From NCBI GenBank assembly GCA_036278835.1, contig DASUKH010000272.1, positions 1 through 26,819 on the forward strand: a stretch of 26,819 nucleotides of DNA. The letters are read 5' to 3'. Source of the stretch: DATARH01 sp036278835. Lineage in GTDB: Bacteria; Pseudomonadota; Alphaproteobacteria; ATCC43930; CGMCC-115725. How positions within the stretch are numbered: the stretch's first letter is position 1; every line of letters starts with the position of its first letter. Both the position numbers and the translations under genes were made by a program. Shown here in pieces: positions 15,663 through 22,966 of this stretch. The notes under the pieces are model-generated. The model did no database searches and was not told the origin of the DNA. It was given only the letters and a program-made list of their open reading frames with translations.

Positions 15663-16913
15663 TCATCCCCTGACGCTCAGCAGCGGATCGAGCAGCCACC
15701 GCATCAGCGAGCGCCGTTCGAGGATGATGTCGGCGTGCAACAGCATGTCGGGCTGCAGTGCGATCTTCCTGCCGTGGGCGTCGATGTCCGGCCGGTCCAG
15801 GGCAACCGTCACCCGGTAAGCCGGTTCGTTCAGCCGGATCGGGCCGGCGGCGTCACTGCCGGTAAGGATCGTCTTTGAGACCTTGACGACATGGCCGCGA
15901 TACGCCCCGAACTGCTCGTAGGGGAAGGCGTCATAAAGGATGCGGACTTCCTGCCCGGGCTTGACGAAGCCGATCGCGCGGGTCGGGACATAAAGTTCGG
16001 CCTGCAGTGTGCTGTCGGCCGGCACGATCTCCATCTCGAGGCGCTTTGGGTCGGCGAACTGGCCGACCTTCGCCTGCAGGGTTGATACCCGACCGGAAGC
16101 CGGCGCCCGGATGACATAGGCGCGGCGGCCGTTGGTCTCGACGATGTGCTGCTCGACATCCGACAATTCGTTGCGCAGGGTCTGCACCTTGTCGGCGGTG
16201 ACCGTCGGCAGTTGCTGCAGCGCATAGCGTTTCTGGGTCAGCTTGCTTTGCTGCGCCACGAGCTGCTGGGCGAGCGCGTCGCGGCTTTGTTTTTGTTCGA
16301 GCTGGGTGAGTTGCCGGCGCTTCAACTCGACATCGGACATGTAGCCTTTGGTGCGCAGTTCGGTGGCGGTCGCCACCAGCTTGGCGGAGATCTCTACCCG
16401 CTCGCCCTGGATTTTGATTTGCGCCTCGAGTTGCGCGATCTCTGCTGCGGCGCTGCGAATCGCATCCTGTAAGCGATCGTGTTCCGATTGGCCGCGCTCC
16501 CGCTCGGCGGCGATCTGCTTTTTGAGCAGGTTCCGCTGAAACGTCAGCGTGTCGAGCATCGCCGCGTTGACGTCCTGGCCGTCCCCGGCGATTTGATTGG
16601 TGTCGATCGCCAGCAGCTCCTGGCCCTGGGTGATCGCCTGTCCTTCCTTGACGTAGACCGCCTTGATCGTCCCCTGCCGCGGGGCAAAAATTTTTGCGGT
16701 GCCGGCAGTCGGCGTCAAATAGCCGGCAACCGTCTCCTTTCTAGCGTACTGCCCCATGAACAAGCCGACGAAAACGAGCGCGAGGGCAAGCGCGAGCAGC
16801 CACGCGAGGAGCTTTGTCGAAACCGGCTGCAGCGATGCGACGTGGCCCCACTGCCGGTTTTGCCGCTGAAAGTCGATGGCTTCCTGGCGAAACAGCGAAA
16901 GTTCGGACGGCAT
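15663..16913 (-). CDS. HlyD/CvaA-type adaptor of the peptide exporter
   Basis: A 416-aa membrane fusion protein. The N terminus (MPSELSLFRQEAIDFQRQ) is characteristic of colicin V secretion protein CvaA and related adaptors. One membrane helix follows (about 33-53), then GYLTPTAGTAKIFAPRQGTI with the lipoyl-like motif, a long coiled-coil hairpin (about 120-245) rich in Gln/Glu/Lys, the returning VIRAPASGRVSTLQAKVGQF half, and a beta-barrel region with a PGQEVRILYDAFPYEQFG segment typical of this subfamily. It would link the ABC exporter to an outer-membrane channel (TolC type, not in this window). The frame stays open upstream to 17108, but the ATG at 16913 fits the family N terminus and a GGGGAAGAG ribosome site. 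The exporter gene begins 4 bases after its stop. Confidence 0.93.
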   Translation of the reverse strand: MPSELSLFRQEAIDFQRQNRQWGHVASLQPVSTKLLAWLLALALALVFVGLFMGQYARKETVAGYLTPTAGTAKIFAPRQGTIKAVYVKEGQAITQGQELLAIDTNQIAGDGQDVNAAMLDTLTFQRNLLKKQIAAERERGQSEHDRLQDAIRSAAAEIAQLEAQIKIQGERVEISAKLVATATELRTKGYMSDVELKRRQLTQLEQKQSRDALAQQLVAQQSKLTQKRYALQQLPTVTADKVQTLRNELSDVEQHIVETNGRRAYVIRAPASGRVSTLQAKVGQFADPKRLEMEIVPADSTLQAELYVPTRAIGFVKPGQEVRILYDAFPYEQFGAYRGHVVKVSKTILTGSDAAGPIRLNEPAYRVTVALDRPDIDAHGRKIALQPDMLLHADIILERRSLMRWLLDPLLSVRG

Positions 16914-17012
16914 CCGGTACTCTTCCCCGCAGGCGCCCCCGCGCCCGTCGCAACCTACTTGAGGTTGCCCGCCCGCGCCAATCCTTCGCGCAAGGCCGGC
17001 CACTACCTGAGA

Positions 17013-17034
17013 GAGAATACCACTTGAAATTCTC
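17013..17034. promoter_or_regulatory. Dyad symmetry in the exporter/peptide divergent promoter region
   Basis: GAGAAT at 17013-17018 and ATTCTC at 17029-17034 form a perfect 6-bp inverted repeat with a 10-base spacer, in an A/T-richer stretch of the 183-base intergenic region between the adaptor and peptide genes. It could be an operator for a dimeric regulator serving both directions. No regulator gene is nearby and no confident -35/-10 pair was found. Confidence 0.3.
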
Positions 17035-17057
17035 GCTTTTCTAATGCTCAGTAGGTC

Positions 17058-17079
17058 TGCCGACTTGGAAGTGTCGGCA
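17058..17079 (+). promoter_or_regulatory. Inverted repeat just ahead of the peptide gene ribosome site
   Basis: TGCCGAC at 17058-17064 and GTCGGCA at 17073-17079 are perfect 7-bp inverted arms with an 8-base loop. The ribosome site GGAGAG (17085-17090) and the ATG at 17097 follow at once. A short direct repeat ACTTGGA also occurs at 17063-17069 and 17081-17087, the second copy running into the ribosome site. It may be a 5' leader hairpin affecting translation or mRNA stability, or an operator. Confidence 0.4.
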
Positions 17080-17096
17080 TACTTGGAGAGAAGGAC

Positions 17097-17303
17097 ATGT
17101 CTGAGCATATTGACGCCCCGGTCGAGCTGACCGAAGCCGAGATCGCCCTCGTGGCCGGCGGAGACGCCGGGACCGGGGTTATGTCGAGCGGCGGCACCAC
17201 GCAGCTTGTCGGTGGCGGCGGCGAATCCTGGCGCCGCAACGATAACAATGGCTTTTACAATTCGAACTACGGCGACGGCGCATATTTCGGGGGCGCTCCC
17301 TGA
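17097..17303 (+). CDS. Double-glycine leader peptide precursor (bacteriocin/microcin-like)
   Basis: A 68-aa precursor. Residues 1-22 form a typical GG leader (MSEHIDAPVELTEAEIALVAGG): acidic, with the ELTEAEIALVAGG box, where conserved hydrophobic positions and the terminal Gly-Gly are recognised by C39 peptidases. Cleavage after Gly22 would release a 46-residue peptide starting DAGTGVMSSGG, with 13 glycines, a GGGG run, one SWRR segment and an Asn/Tyr/Gly-rich tail (NNGFYNSNYGDGAYFGGAP). It has no cysteine, so no disulfide or lanthionine is possible. A ribosome site (GGAGAG) lies 6 bases before the ATG. It is divergent from the C39 exporter and adaptor operon, which supports it as their cargo. 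Whether it is antibacterial, a signal or a surface peptide cannot be read. No immunity gene is recognisable beside it. Confidence 0.87.
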   Translation: MSEHIDAPVELTEAEIALVAGGDAGTGVMSSGGTTQLVGGGGESWRRNDNNGFYNSNYGDGAYFGGAP

Positions 17304-17311
17304 TCAATGCG

Positions 17312-17348
17312 GCGAACGAGGCTGCCGATACACGGCCGCCTCGTTCGC
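17312..17348 (+). terminator. Hairpin after the peptide gene
   Basis: GCGAACGAGGC (17312-17322) and GCCTCGTTCGC (17338-17348) are perfect 11-bp inverted arms with a 15-base loop, beginning 9 bases after the peptide stop codon. There is no T-run behind it, so it may be a terminator of weak type or a 3' mRNA-stabilising hairpin. Confidence 0.5.
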
Positions 17349-17391
17349 GTAGAGCGGTATCCGATCAAGTCCGATCATTGGATGCTCCCGG

Positions 17392-17498
17392 CCCGCGGAC
17401 TTGCTCCGCGGGTCCACGTCTTCGGCGGCCTGAAAAGACGTGGATGGCCGGGTCACCCCCGGAACGGCCCGCAAGGGCCGGCCGTCCGGGGGCGGCCA
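17392..17498. repeat. Composite hairpin-rich intergenic repeat
   Basis: Consecutive and nested inverted repeats: CCCGCGGA/TCCGCGGG (17392-17399, 17405-17412); TCCACGTCTT/AAGACGTGGA (17413-17422, 17435-17444); and an outer TGGCCG/CGGCCA (17445-17450, 17493-17498) enclosing CCCCCGGA/TCCGGGGG (17456-17463, 17485-17492) and a small inner CGGCCC/GGGCCG stem. The AAGACGTGGATGGCCGGG part is, from memory, common between genes in Bradyrhizobium-like genomes. It takes up much of the 308-base gap between the peptide gene and the amidohydrolase; the rest of that gap (17499-17611) holds only one more small hairpin-like stretch, CCCGC-ggaa-GCGGG, near 17577-17590. Confidence 0.75.
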
Positions 17499-17611
17499 AG
17501 GGGACCATCGATTCCGTTTGAACGGACCCTGCTCTAATCTGAGGGAGTGCGCGCTGCCCCCCCCATGCATCCCACCCGCGGAAGCGGGGGAAGGTAGCGA
17601 AATTTACGCCC

Positions 17612-18847
17612 CTACTCGGCCGCCGAGACCTGCGATGCCGGGCGAGTCAACGAGCCGGCGGGCGTCGGGATCGCGTAGAGCCGGGCGCAGTTGTCCCACA
17701 GGATCTTGCGGCGCTGCTCGTCGCTGAGCGGCAGGCCCAGAAACTGCTGCAAGGCCTCGGGGAAGGCGCCGTCGGAGTGCGGGTAGTCGCTCGATACGAC
17801 GAAATACTCGGCACCGAGATCGTTTACGGCATGCACCGCCGGCTCTTCGTCGACGTCGAGCGCAATGTAGCATTGCCGCTTGAAATATTCGCTCGGCAGC
17901 ATCGACAACGGACGCTCGCAGCCGGGGCCGAACTTCTCCCATTGGTCGTCAAGGCGCCACAGCCACCACGGCAGCCAGCCGGCGGTGCCTTCGAGAAACG
18001 CGGCACGCAGCTTCGGGTGGCGCTCCATGACGCCGCCGGTGGTCAGGCTGGCGATCGCGCCCATCAGTTCGACGGGATTGCGGATCGCGTGCGCGATCGG
18101 GTGGAAATTGGCGTGCCCGACATAGCGCCGCCCGGCATCGTCTTTCAGCGCGGTGTTGCCGGTCGGGTGGAAACCGATCGGCACATTCAGCTCCTCCAGC
18201 GCGTCCCACAACGGCTCGACGGCATCGTCATGCAAATGCTGGCCGTTGACCGGGTTGGGGGTGCCGATCACCGCGACCGCTCCGAGGTCGGCGACGCAGC
18301 GCTGCGCCTCTTCGACAGCCGATTTCACGTCGTGCATCGCCAATTGCGCGGCGAATTTGAGGCGGGTCGTGTCGGTCTTGCAGTAATCGGCCGCCCAGTT
18401 GTTGTAGGCCCGCGCCAAGGCCGCGGCGTAATCCGGCGCAAGATCGTCATGGCAGAGGATTTGCCGGCCGCGGGTGCCGTACAGGACCGCCACATCGATC
18501 CCCTCGATATCCATCGCCGTCAGGGTCGAGACCGCGTCGTAGCCGCGCGCCCGCGCGAGGTTGAAATGCGGATGGCGGGCACGGCTGCGCCGGCGCAATT
18601 CGCGGCTGGAGAGTGTCGCGCCCTGCTGCATATTGTGCGCCGGGATTGCGAGGCCCTGCACCTCCATGCCCATGATCGAGTCGGCGTTGCCCTTGTCCTC
18701 CTTGCTCTCGGCAAGCTGCTGCCGCTGGCCGCCGAAAAAGCGCGGCGGGTTCGCCTTGTGCGGCCCGTCGAGATAGCGCGCCCACAAATCGTCGGGCTCC
18801 ATCATGTGCAGGTCGCTGTCGAGAACCAAATAGCCGTCGCGTGACAT
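17612..18847 (-). CDS. Amidohydrolase family protein (amidohydrolase 2 type)
   Basis: A 411-aa TIM-barrel metal-dependent hydrolase or decarboxylase of the ACMSD/amidohydrolase-2 group. It begins YLVLDSDLHMMEPDDLW with the metal-binding Asp12-x-His14, has MDIEGIDVAVLYGTRG, a central NVPIGFHPTGN with a candidate ligand His, HPKLRAAFLEGTAGWLPWWLWRLD, and the late metal Asp in VVSSDYPHSDG. These are standard positions for the family. The ATG at 18847 has a strong GGGAGGA site. An in-frame start 25 codons earlier is rejected because those codons translate an intergenic repeat. The cupin gene lies upstream on the same strand across the repeat, and an LLM flavoprotein gene diverges beyond it, suggesting a shared catabolic role. 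Confidence 0.9.
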   Translation of the reverse strand: MSRDGYLVLDSDLHMMEPDDLWARYLDGPHKANPPRFFGGQRQQLAESKEDKGNADSIMGMEVQGLAIPAHNMQQGATLSSRELRRRSRARHPHFNLARARGYDAVSTLTAMDIEGIDVAVLYGTRGRQILCHDDLAPDYAAALARAYNNWAADYCKTDTTRLKFAAQLAMHDVKSAVEEAQRCVADLGAVAVIGTPNPVNGQHLHDDAVEPLWDALEELNVPIGFHPTGNTALKDDAGRRYVGHANFHPIAHAIRNPVELMGAIASLTTGGVMERHPKLRAAFLEGTAGWLPWWLWRLDDQWEKFGPGCERPLSMLPSEYFKRQCYIALDVDEEPAVHAVNDLGAEYFVVSSDYPHSDGAFPEALQQFLGLPLSDEQRRKILWDNCARLYAIPTPAGSLTRPASQVSAAE

Positions 18848-18878
18848 GGATATCCTCCCATCAAAGACAAATGGGCGT

Positions 18879-18950
18879 GGGATTGCTTCGCTTCGCTCGC
18901 AATGACGGCAGAATATTGACATTGCGAGGAGCGAAGCGACGAGGCAATCC
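18879..18950. repeat. Intergenic palindromic repeat of the CRHCERSEAI type
   Basis: Inverted arms at 18879-18907 (GATTGCTTCGCTTCGCTCGC...) and 18918-18950 (...GGAGCGAAGCGACGAGGCA), nearly reverse complementary, around a 10-base A/T-rich centre. Read on the minus strand, part of it translates as CRHCERSEAI, a well-known signature of a mobile intergenic repeat in many proteobacterial genomes. It separates the cupin and amidohydrolase genes. Confidence 0.85.
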
Positions 18951-18958
18951 GGGTGAGA

Positions 18959-19309
18959 TTACTCCACCGGAACGAAGATGCAGTGGCGGATCTTGGTGCC
19001 GACCGCCTTCGACAAATGGCCCTTGCCGGTGGTGTCCTCGACAAGGACCACTTCGCCGGCGCCGATCACCCGCGCCTCGCCGTCGCTCGCGGTGATCTGC
19101 ACCCCGGCATCGAGGTTGATGATGTATTGCCGGCGCGGCGCCGGGTGCCAGTCCAGGTCGTAATCGGGCTGCACCTGGCGGAAGATGATGCCAGTCGCCG
19201 GCAGCCGTTTCGACAGTTTGCCGGCCGGGCCCTCTTCGATCCATTCCACCTCGATGTCGCGGAAATGCGACTGGCCGCTCGGGTCGGTGTAGAGATTGTG
19301 GATGCGCAT
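18959..19309 (-). CDS. Cupin domain protein
   Basis: A 116-aa single-domain cupin. The pattern DWHPAPRRQYIINLDAG, with DGEARVIGAGEVVLVEDTTGKGH after it, matches the two cupin motifs (His of motif 1, G-E/D-G-V turn, His of motif 2). The ATG at 19309 is preceded by GAGGAGA; an in-frame start 40 codons earlier gives an Arg/Pro-rich, non-conserved extension and would leave little promoter space to the divergent gene. It probably binds a small molecule or a metal; no reaction is assigned. It is co-directional with the amidohydrolase gene 111 bases downstream. Confidence 0.85.
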   Translation of the reverse strand: MRIHNLYTDPSGQSHFRDIEVEWIEEGPAGKLSKRLPATGIIFRQVQPDYDLDWHPAPRRQYIINLDAGVQITASDGEARVIGAGEVVLVEDTTGKGHLSKAVGTKIRHCIFVPVE

Positions 19310-19443
19310 TCCGCCGTCTCCTCGGGGTTGGGTTGGCTTCCGATTGTAGCCGGCGCAGGCGGCGCGGCCCAGCGTTGCGCGGCCTTGCGCCGGGCGGCTC
19401 CGCGCAACAATGATGTGCGCCAAACGCACGCCGGGAGAGAGCG

Positions 19444-20493
19444 ATGGAATTCGGCAGCTTTATGGAGTTCCCGCCGGTCGCGGCGGGCGGCGACAGCGCC
19501 GCCTTCGACCAGGCGCTTGCCGAAATCGAGCGGGCCGAGGCAGTCGGCCTCGACGCGGTGTGGCTGGCCGAACTGCACGGCGCGCCGGAGCGTTCGGTGC
19601 TGTCGTCGCCGATGATCGCCGCCGCCGCGATCGCCGCGCGCACCAGCCGGATCAAGATCGGCATCGCCGTGCAGGTCCTGCCGCTGTCGCACCCGCTGCG
19701 CCTCGCCGAGGAAGCCGCCACGATCGACCAGCTGAGCCGCGGCAGGCTGATTTATGGCATCGGCCGCAGCGGCGTCGTACGCACCTACGAAAATTACGGA
19801 GTTTCCTATGCCGAGAGCCGCGAGCGCTTCGCCGAGACGCTCGACATCCTGCGCCGCGTCTGGACCGAGCCGGCCGTGTCGCATCGCGGAAAATATTTCA
19901 GCTTTAACAACGTCTCGGTGACCCCGAAACCGTACAGCAGGCCCTATCCGGAACTGCGCATGGCGGCGGCGAGCGCCGACACCTTTCCGCAGATCGGCCG
20001 GCTCGGCTTTCCGATCTTTGTCGCGGTGCGGCAGGGGCCGTTCACGCAATTGGCGGAGCGCATCAAATCCTACCGCGCCGCCTACAAGGAGGCCGGCCAT
20101 CCGGGGGAGGGGCGGGTGTTCCTGCGCGTCCCGGCCTATCTTGCCGAGACCCGCGCCAAGGCCCGCGCCGAGGCCGAGGCCAGCATCATGGGTTTCTTCC
20201 GCTATCAGGCGGAGCTGGGCCGCGACTCGGCGCGCCGGGCCGGCGGCGAGCTGGCGGTGCAGCGGCTGCGCCAGGTCGAGCGGCTCGAAGCGCTGACCTA
20301 TGACGAGGCATTGGCGACCCAGATCATCATCGACGAGCCGGAGGGGTTCGCGGGCCGCCTCAAGGAGGTCCAGCAGGAGATCGGCCTCGACGGCATCCTC
20401 GCCGAGCTGAATTGCGGCGGTAGCATCCCGCAGGCCGGCGTGCTCAACGCGCTGCGCCTCCTCTGCGAGGAGGTCAAGCCGCGCTTTCGTTGA
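19444..20493 (+). CDS. LLM class flavin-dependent oxidoreductase (luciferase-like monooxygenase)
   Basis: A 349-aa FMN/F420-type TIM-barrel monooxygenase. It begins MEFGSFMEFPP and has AEAVGLDAVWLAELHG, TSRIKIGIAVQVLPLSHPLRLAEEAATIDQLSRGRLIYGIGRSG and RERFAETLDILRRVW, the usual order of bacterial-luciferase-family alpha subunits. These enzymes use reduced flavin and oxygen to oxidise organic compounds, often with a separate flavin reductase, which is not in this window. The ATG at 19444 has a GGGAGAGA site. It is divergent from the cupin gene (134 bases between starts) and its 3' end overlaps the convergent pncA by 20 bases. Confidence 0.93.
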   Translation: MEFGSFMEFPPVAAGGDSAAFDQALAEIERAEAVGLDAVWLAELHGAPERSVLSSPMIAAAAIAARTSRIKIGIAVQVLPLSHPLRLAEEAATIDQLSRGRLIYGIGRSGVVRTYENYGVSYAESRERFAETLDILRRVWTEPAVSHRGKYFSFNNVSVTPKPYSRPYPELRMAAASADTFPQIGRLGFPIFVAVRQGPFTQLAERIKSYRAAYKEAGHPGEGRVFLRVPAYLAETRAKARAEAEASIMGFFRYQAELGRDSARRAGGELAVQRLRQVERLEALTYDEALATQIIIDEPEGFAGRLKEVQQEIGLDGILAELNCGGSIPQAGVLNALRLLCEEVKPRFR

Positions 20494-21094
20494 GCGCGAC
20501 CCCGGCCTCGCGCATCGCGGCCAATGCTCTTGCGAGCGAGCCGCCGAGGTCGATGGCGCGGCTCGCATCGAGGATGACGGTTGCTGCGAACCCGGCGGCG
20601 CGCGCGTCGAGCGCCGAATAGGAAACGCAGAAATCGAGTGCCAGCCCGCAAAGGGTCAGCCGCTCAAACCCGCGCTCGCGCAGATAGCCGGCAAGGCCGG
20701 TCCGCGTCGTGCGGTCGTTTTCGCGGAACGCCGAATAGGAATCGATCGCCGGGTGGAAGCCCTTGCGGATCACCAATTCGGCATGCGGGATGTCCAGATC
20801 GGGGTGGAACCGCGCACCCTCGGTCTCCTGCACGCAATGATCGGGCCACAGGGTTTGCGGCCCGTAAGGAAGCCCGATTGTCTCGAACGGGTGCCGTCCG
20901 GGATGGAAGCTGGCGAACGAGATGTGCCCCGGCGGGTGCCAGTCCTGGGTCAGGATCACATGCGCGAACCGCCGCGCCAGCCGGTTGACCGCCGGCACGA
21001 CCGCATCGCCCTCGGGCACCGCGAGCGCGCCGCCGGGACAGAAATCGCGCTGTATGTCGGTGACGATTAGCGCGTCGCGCTCGCTTGCGGCCAT
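20474..21094 (-). CDS. pncA: Nicotinamidase
   Basis: A 206-aa isochorismatase-fold enzyme hydrolysing nicotinamide to nicotinate plus ammonia in NAD salvage. The catalytic triad is visible: Asp13 in VTDIQRDF, Lys111 in VIRKGF and Cys156 in LALDFCVSYSA. The metal-binding motif DWHPPGH supplies Asp51, His53 and His57. The ATG at 21094 was chosen over one nine codons upstream because VTDIQ then lies at the normal distance. It follows recJ on the same strand by 90 bases, and its 3' end overlaps the LLM oxidoreductase gene. It feeds the pathway that nadE (8125-10176) completes. Confidence 0.95.
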   Translation of the reverse strand: MAASERDALIVTDIQRDFCPGGALAVPEGDAVVPAVNRLARRFAHVILTQDWHPPGHISFASFHPGRHPFETIGLPYGPQTLWPDHCVQETEGARFHPDLDIPHAELVIRKGFHPAIDSYSAFRENDRTTRTGLAGYLRERGFERLTLCGLALDFCVSYSALDARAAGFAATVILDASRAIDLGGSLARALAAMREAGVALNESAA

Positions 21095-21184
21095 GTTCGC
21101 CTCCAATCCGGTCGAGGCCAATATGGGAATGGCGGCCGGCGGGAAGAAACGATGGGCTGAGCGTGGCGAAGCCCATCGCTCAGT

Positions 21185-22966
21185 TCACCCAATGGCCGGG
21201 GCGGCGTCGTCAATCACGAGCTGCACCGCCTCGCCGCCGCGCCAGCGGTCGCGCCGCAGATGGCCGGCGAGGTGGATGGTGCGGCCGCGCGATCCGGCGA
21301 GAAAGGCGCCAAGCGGCGTCCCGGCGGCGCGAAAGGCGATCGCCTTGAGGCGGGCTGCGCCGAGCGGGTCGGCCAGGGTGACCCGCAGATGGCAGCCGCC
21401 GCCGACCGGCGCGGCGTCGGCGACGACCAACCCCGGAAAGGCGAATCGCGGCTCCGGGTTGGCGGCGCCGAACGGCGCCAGCGCCTCGAGGTGATCGATC
21501 AGCCCCGCGGTGGCGGCGGCGGCCGATAGCGCGCCGTCGATTGCCAGTTCGGGGATCGGCGGCGCCTCGTCGATACCGTCGCCGAGCCGATCGGCCAGAA
21601 ACTCGCGCAATGCCGGCAACTGCGTCGCCTTCGCCGTGAACCCGGCCGCCATCGCGTGACCGCCGCCGTTGACCAGCAGCCCGGCCTGGCGCGCCGCGAT
21701 GACCGCCGGCCCGAGCGCGACGCCGGGAACCGAGCGCCCCGACCCCTTGCCGATGCCGTTTTCGATTGCGACGACGCAGGCCGGCCTTCCGTAGCGCTCC
21801 TTGAGCCGCGCCGCGACGATGCCGATGACCCCAGGGTGCCAGCCCTCGGCGGCGGCGAACACCAAAGCCGGCGATTGCGGCCCGGCTTCGACGACGTCGA
21901 TCGCCGCCGCAAGGGTGGCGGCCTCGATCTCGCGCCGCTCGCGGTTGAAATCGTCGAGCCGGCGCGCGAGATCGGCGGCAAGCGCGGGATCGTCGGTAGC
22001 GAGCAGCCGGGCGCCGAGATCGGCGGCGCCGACCCGGCCGCCGGCATTGACCCGCGGCCCCAGCACGAAGCCGAGATGATAGGCCTCGATCGGTGTCGTA
22101 ATCCCGCCGATCGCCGCCAGCGCCTGCAGCCCCGGATTGCCGCCGCGCTGCGCCACCCGGATGCCCTGGGCGACGAGCGCCCGGTTGAGGCCGGTCAGCG
22201 GCACCACGTCGCACACCGTCCCGAGCGCGACGAGATCGAGCCATTGCAGCAGATCGGGTTCGTCGCGCGCCGTGTACCAGCCGGCATCGCGCAATGCCCG
22301 GTTAAGCGCGACGACCAGCAGGAACGCGACCCCGACCGCGGCGAGCGCGCCGTGCGGGCTTGCTTCGTCGAGCCGGTTCGGGTTGACGAGCGCCAGGGCG
22401 CGCGGCAGCAGCGGCTCGCCGACGTGATGGTCGACGACAATGACGTCGAGGCCGGCCTCGGCCGCCGCTTCCAGCGGCTCGTGCGCGGTCGTGCCGCAAT
22501 CGACAGTGACGACGACCTCGGCGCCTTCGGCCTTGAGGCGCAACAAGGCCGCCGCGTTGGGGCCGTAGCCCTCGCGCAGGCGGTCCGGTACATAGACCCC
22601 GGCATTGCCGCCGACCGCTGCGAAAAACCGCAGCAGCAAGGCCGCCGAGGTGGCGCCGTCCACGTCGTAATCGCCGAACACGACGATGCGCTCGCCCCCG
22701 CGCACCGCCTGCACCAGCCGTTCGACGGCCGCCGCCATGTCGCGCAGATGCGCCGGGTCGGGCAGTTGCTCGCGCAACCGCGGCGCGAGAAACAGCGACG
22801 CCGCGTCGCGGCTGATGCCGCGCTGCGCCAGCAGCCGGCCGACAATCTCGGGGAGGCCGAGCGATTGCGCGATCAGCGCCGCTTCACCATCAGTTTCGGC
22901 GGGCGCCCGCCAGCGGCGGCCGCATACCGACCGCTCCACCCGGAGAAACGCTTCGCCCCCCGCCAT
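21185..22966 (-). CDS. recJ: Single-stranded-DNA-specific exonuclease RecJ
   Basis: A 593-aa 5'-3' single-strand exonuclease of recombination and mismatch repair. DHH-superfamily motifs are visible: FGDYDVDGATSAALL (Asp99, Asp101, Asp103), VTVDCGTT, VIVVDHHVGE (Asp179-His180-His181) and GPRVNAGGRVGAADLGARLL. The DHHA1 part shows NGGGHAMAAGFTAK, and a C-terminal OB-like domain ends in LVIDDAAP. The ATG at 22966 is chosen; the frame runs open 137 codons further upstream, but that part overlaps the coaX leader and shows no RecJ similarity. The ribosome site is weak. The gene is divergent from coaX. Confidence 0.95.
   Translation of the reverse strand: MAGGEAFLRVERSVCGRRWRAPAETDGEAALIAQSLGLPEIVGRLLAQRGISRDAASLFLAPRLREQLPDPAHLRDMAAAVERLVQAVRGGERIVVFGDYDVDGATSAALLLRFFAAVGGNAGVYVPDRLREGYGPNAAALLRLKAEGAEVVVTVDCGTTAHEPLEAAAEAGLDVIVVDHHVGEPLLPRALALVNPNRLDEASPHGALAAVGVAFLLVVALNRALRDAGWYTARDEPDLLQWLDLVALGTVCDVVPLTGLNRALVAQGIRVAQRGGNPGLQALAAIGGITTPIEAYHLGFVLGPRVNAGGRVGAADLGARLLATDDPALAADLARRLDDFNRERREIEAATLAAAIDVVEAGPQSPALVFAAAEGWHPGVIGIVAARLKERYGRPACVVAIENGIGKGSGRSVPGVALGPAVIAARQAGLLVNGGGHAMAAGFTAKATQLPALREFLADRLGDGIDEAPPIPELAIDGALSAAAATAGLIDHLEALAPFGAANPEPRFAFPGLVVADAAPVGGGCHLRVTLADPLGAARLKAIAFRAAGTPLGAFLAGSRGRTIHLAGHLRRDRWRGGEAVQLVIDDAAPAIG

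Noticed and set aside
14246..15673. A 475-codon plus-strand open frame opposite the peptide exporter
   Set aside because: Antisense to the C39 ABC transporter with intact motifs; Arg/Gln/Asp/His-rich shadow sequence.
16914..17108. Upstream extension of the exporter adaptor protein
   Set aside because: It would run over the divergent promoter region and the start of the peptide gene; the ATG at 16913 gives the conserved N terminus and has a ribosome site.
17304..17570. Small open frames after the peptide gene considered as a second peptide or an immunity protein
   Set aside because: They cross the hairpin repeats, have no membrane helix or GG leader and no convincing ribosome site.
18879..18950. 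CRISPR-like repeat
   Set aside because: Only one palindromic unit with two inverted arms is present; there are no regularly spaced direct repeats or cas genes.
19310..19429. Upstream extension of the cupin protein
   Set aside because: The added 40 residues are Arg/Pro-rich, non-conserved, and would take up most of the divergent promoter with the LLM gene; a good ribosome site precedes the ATG at 19309.
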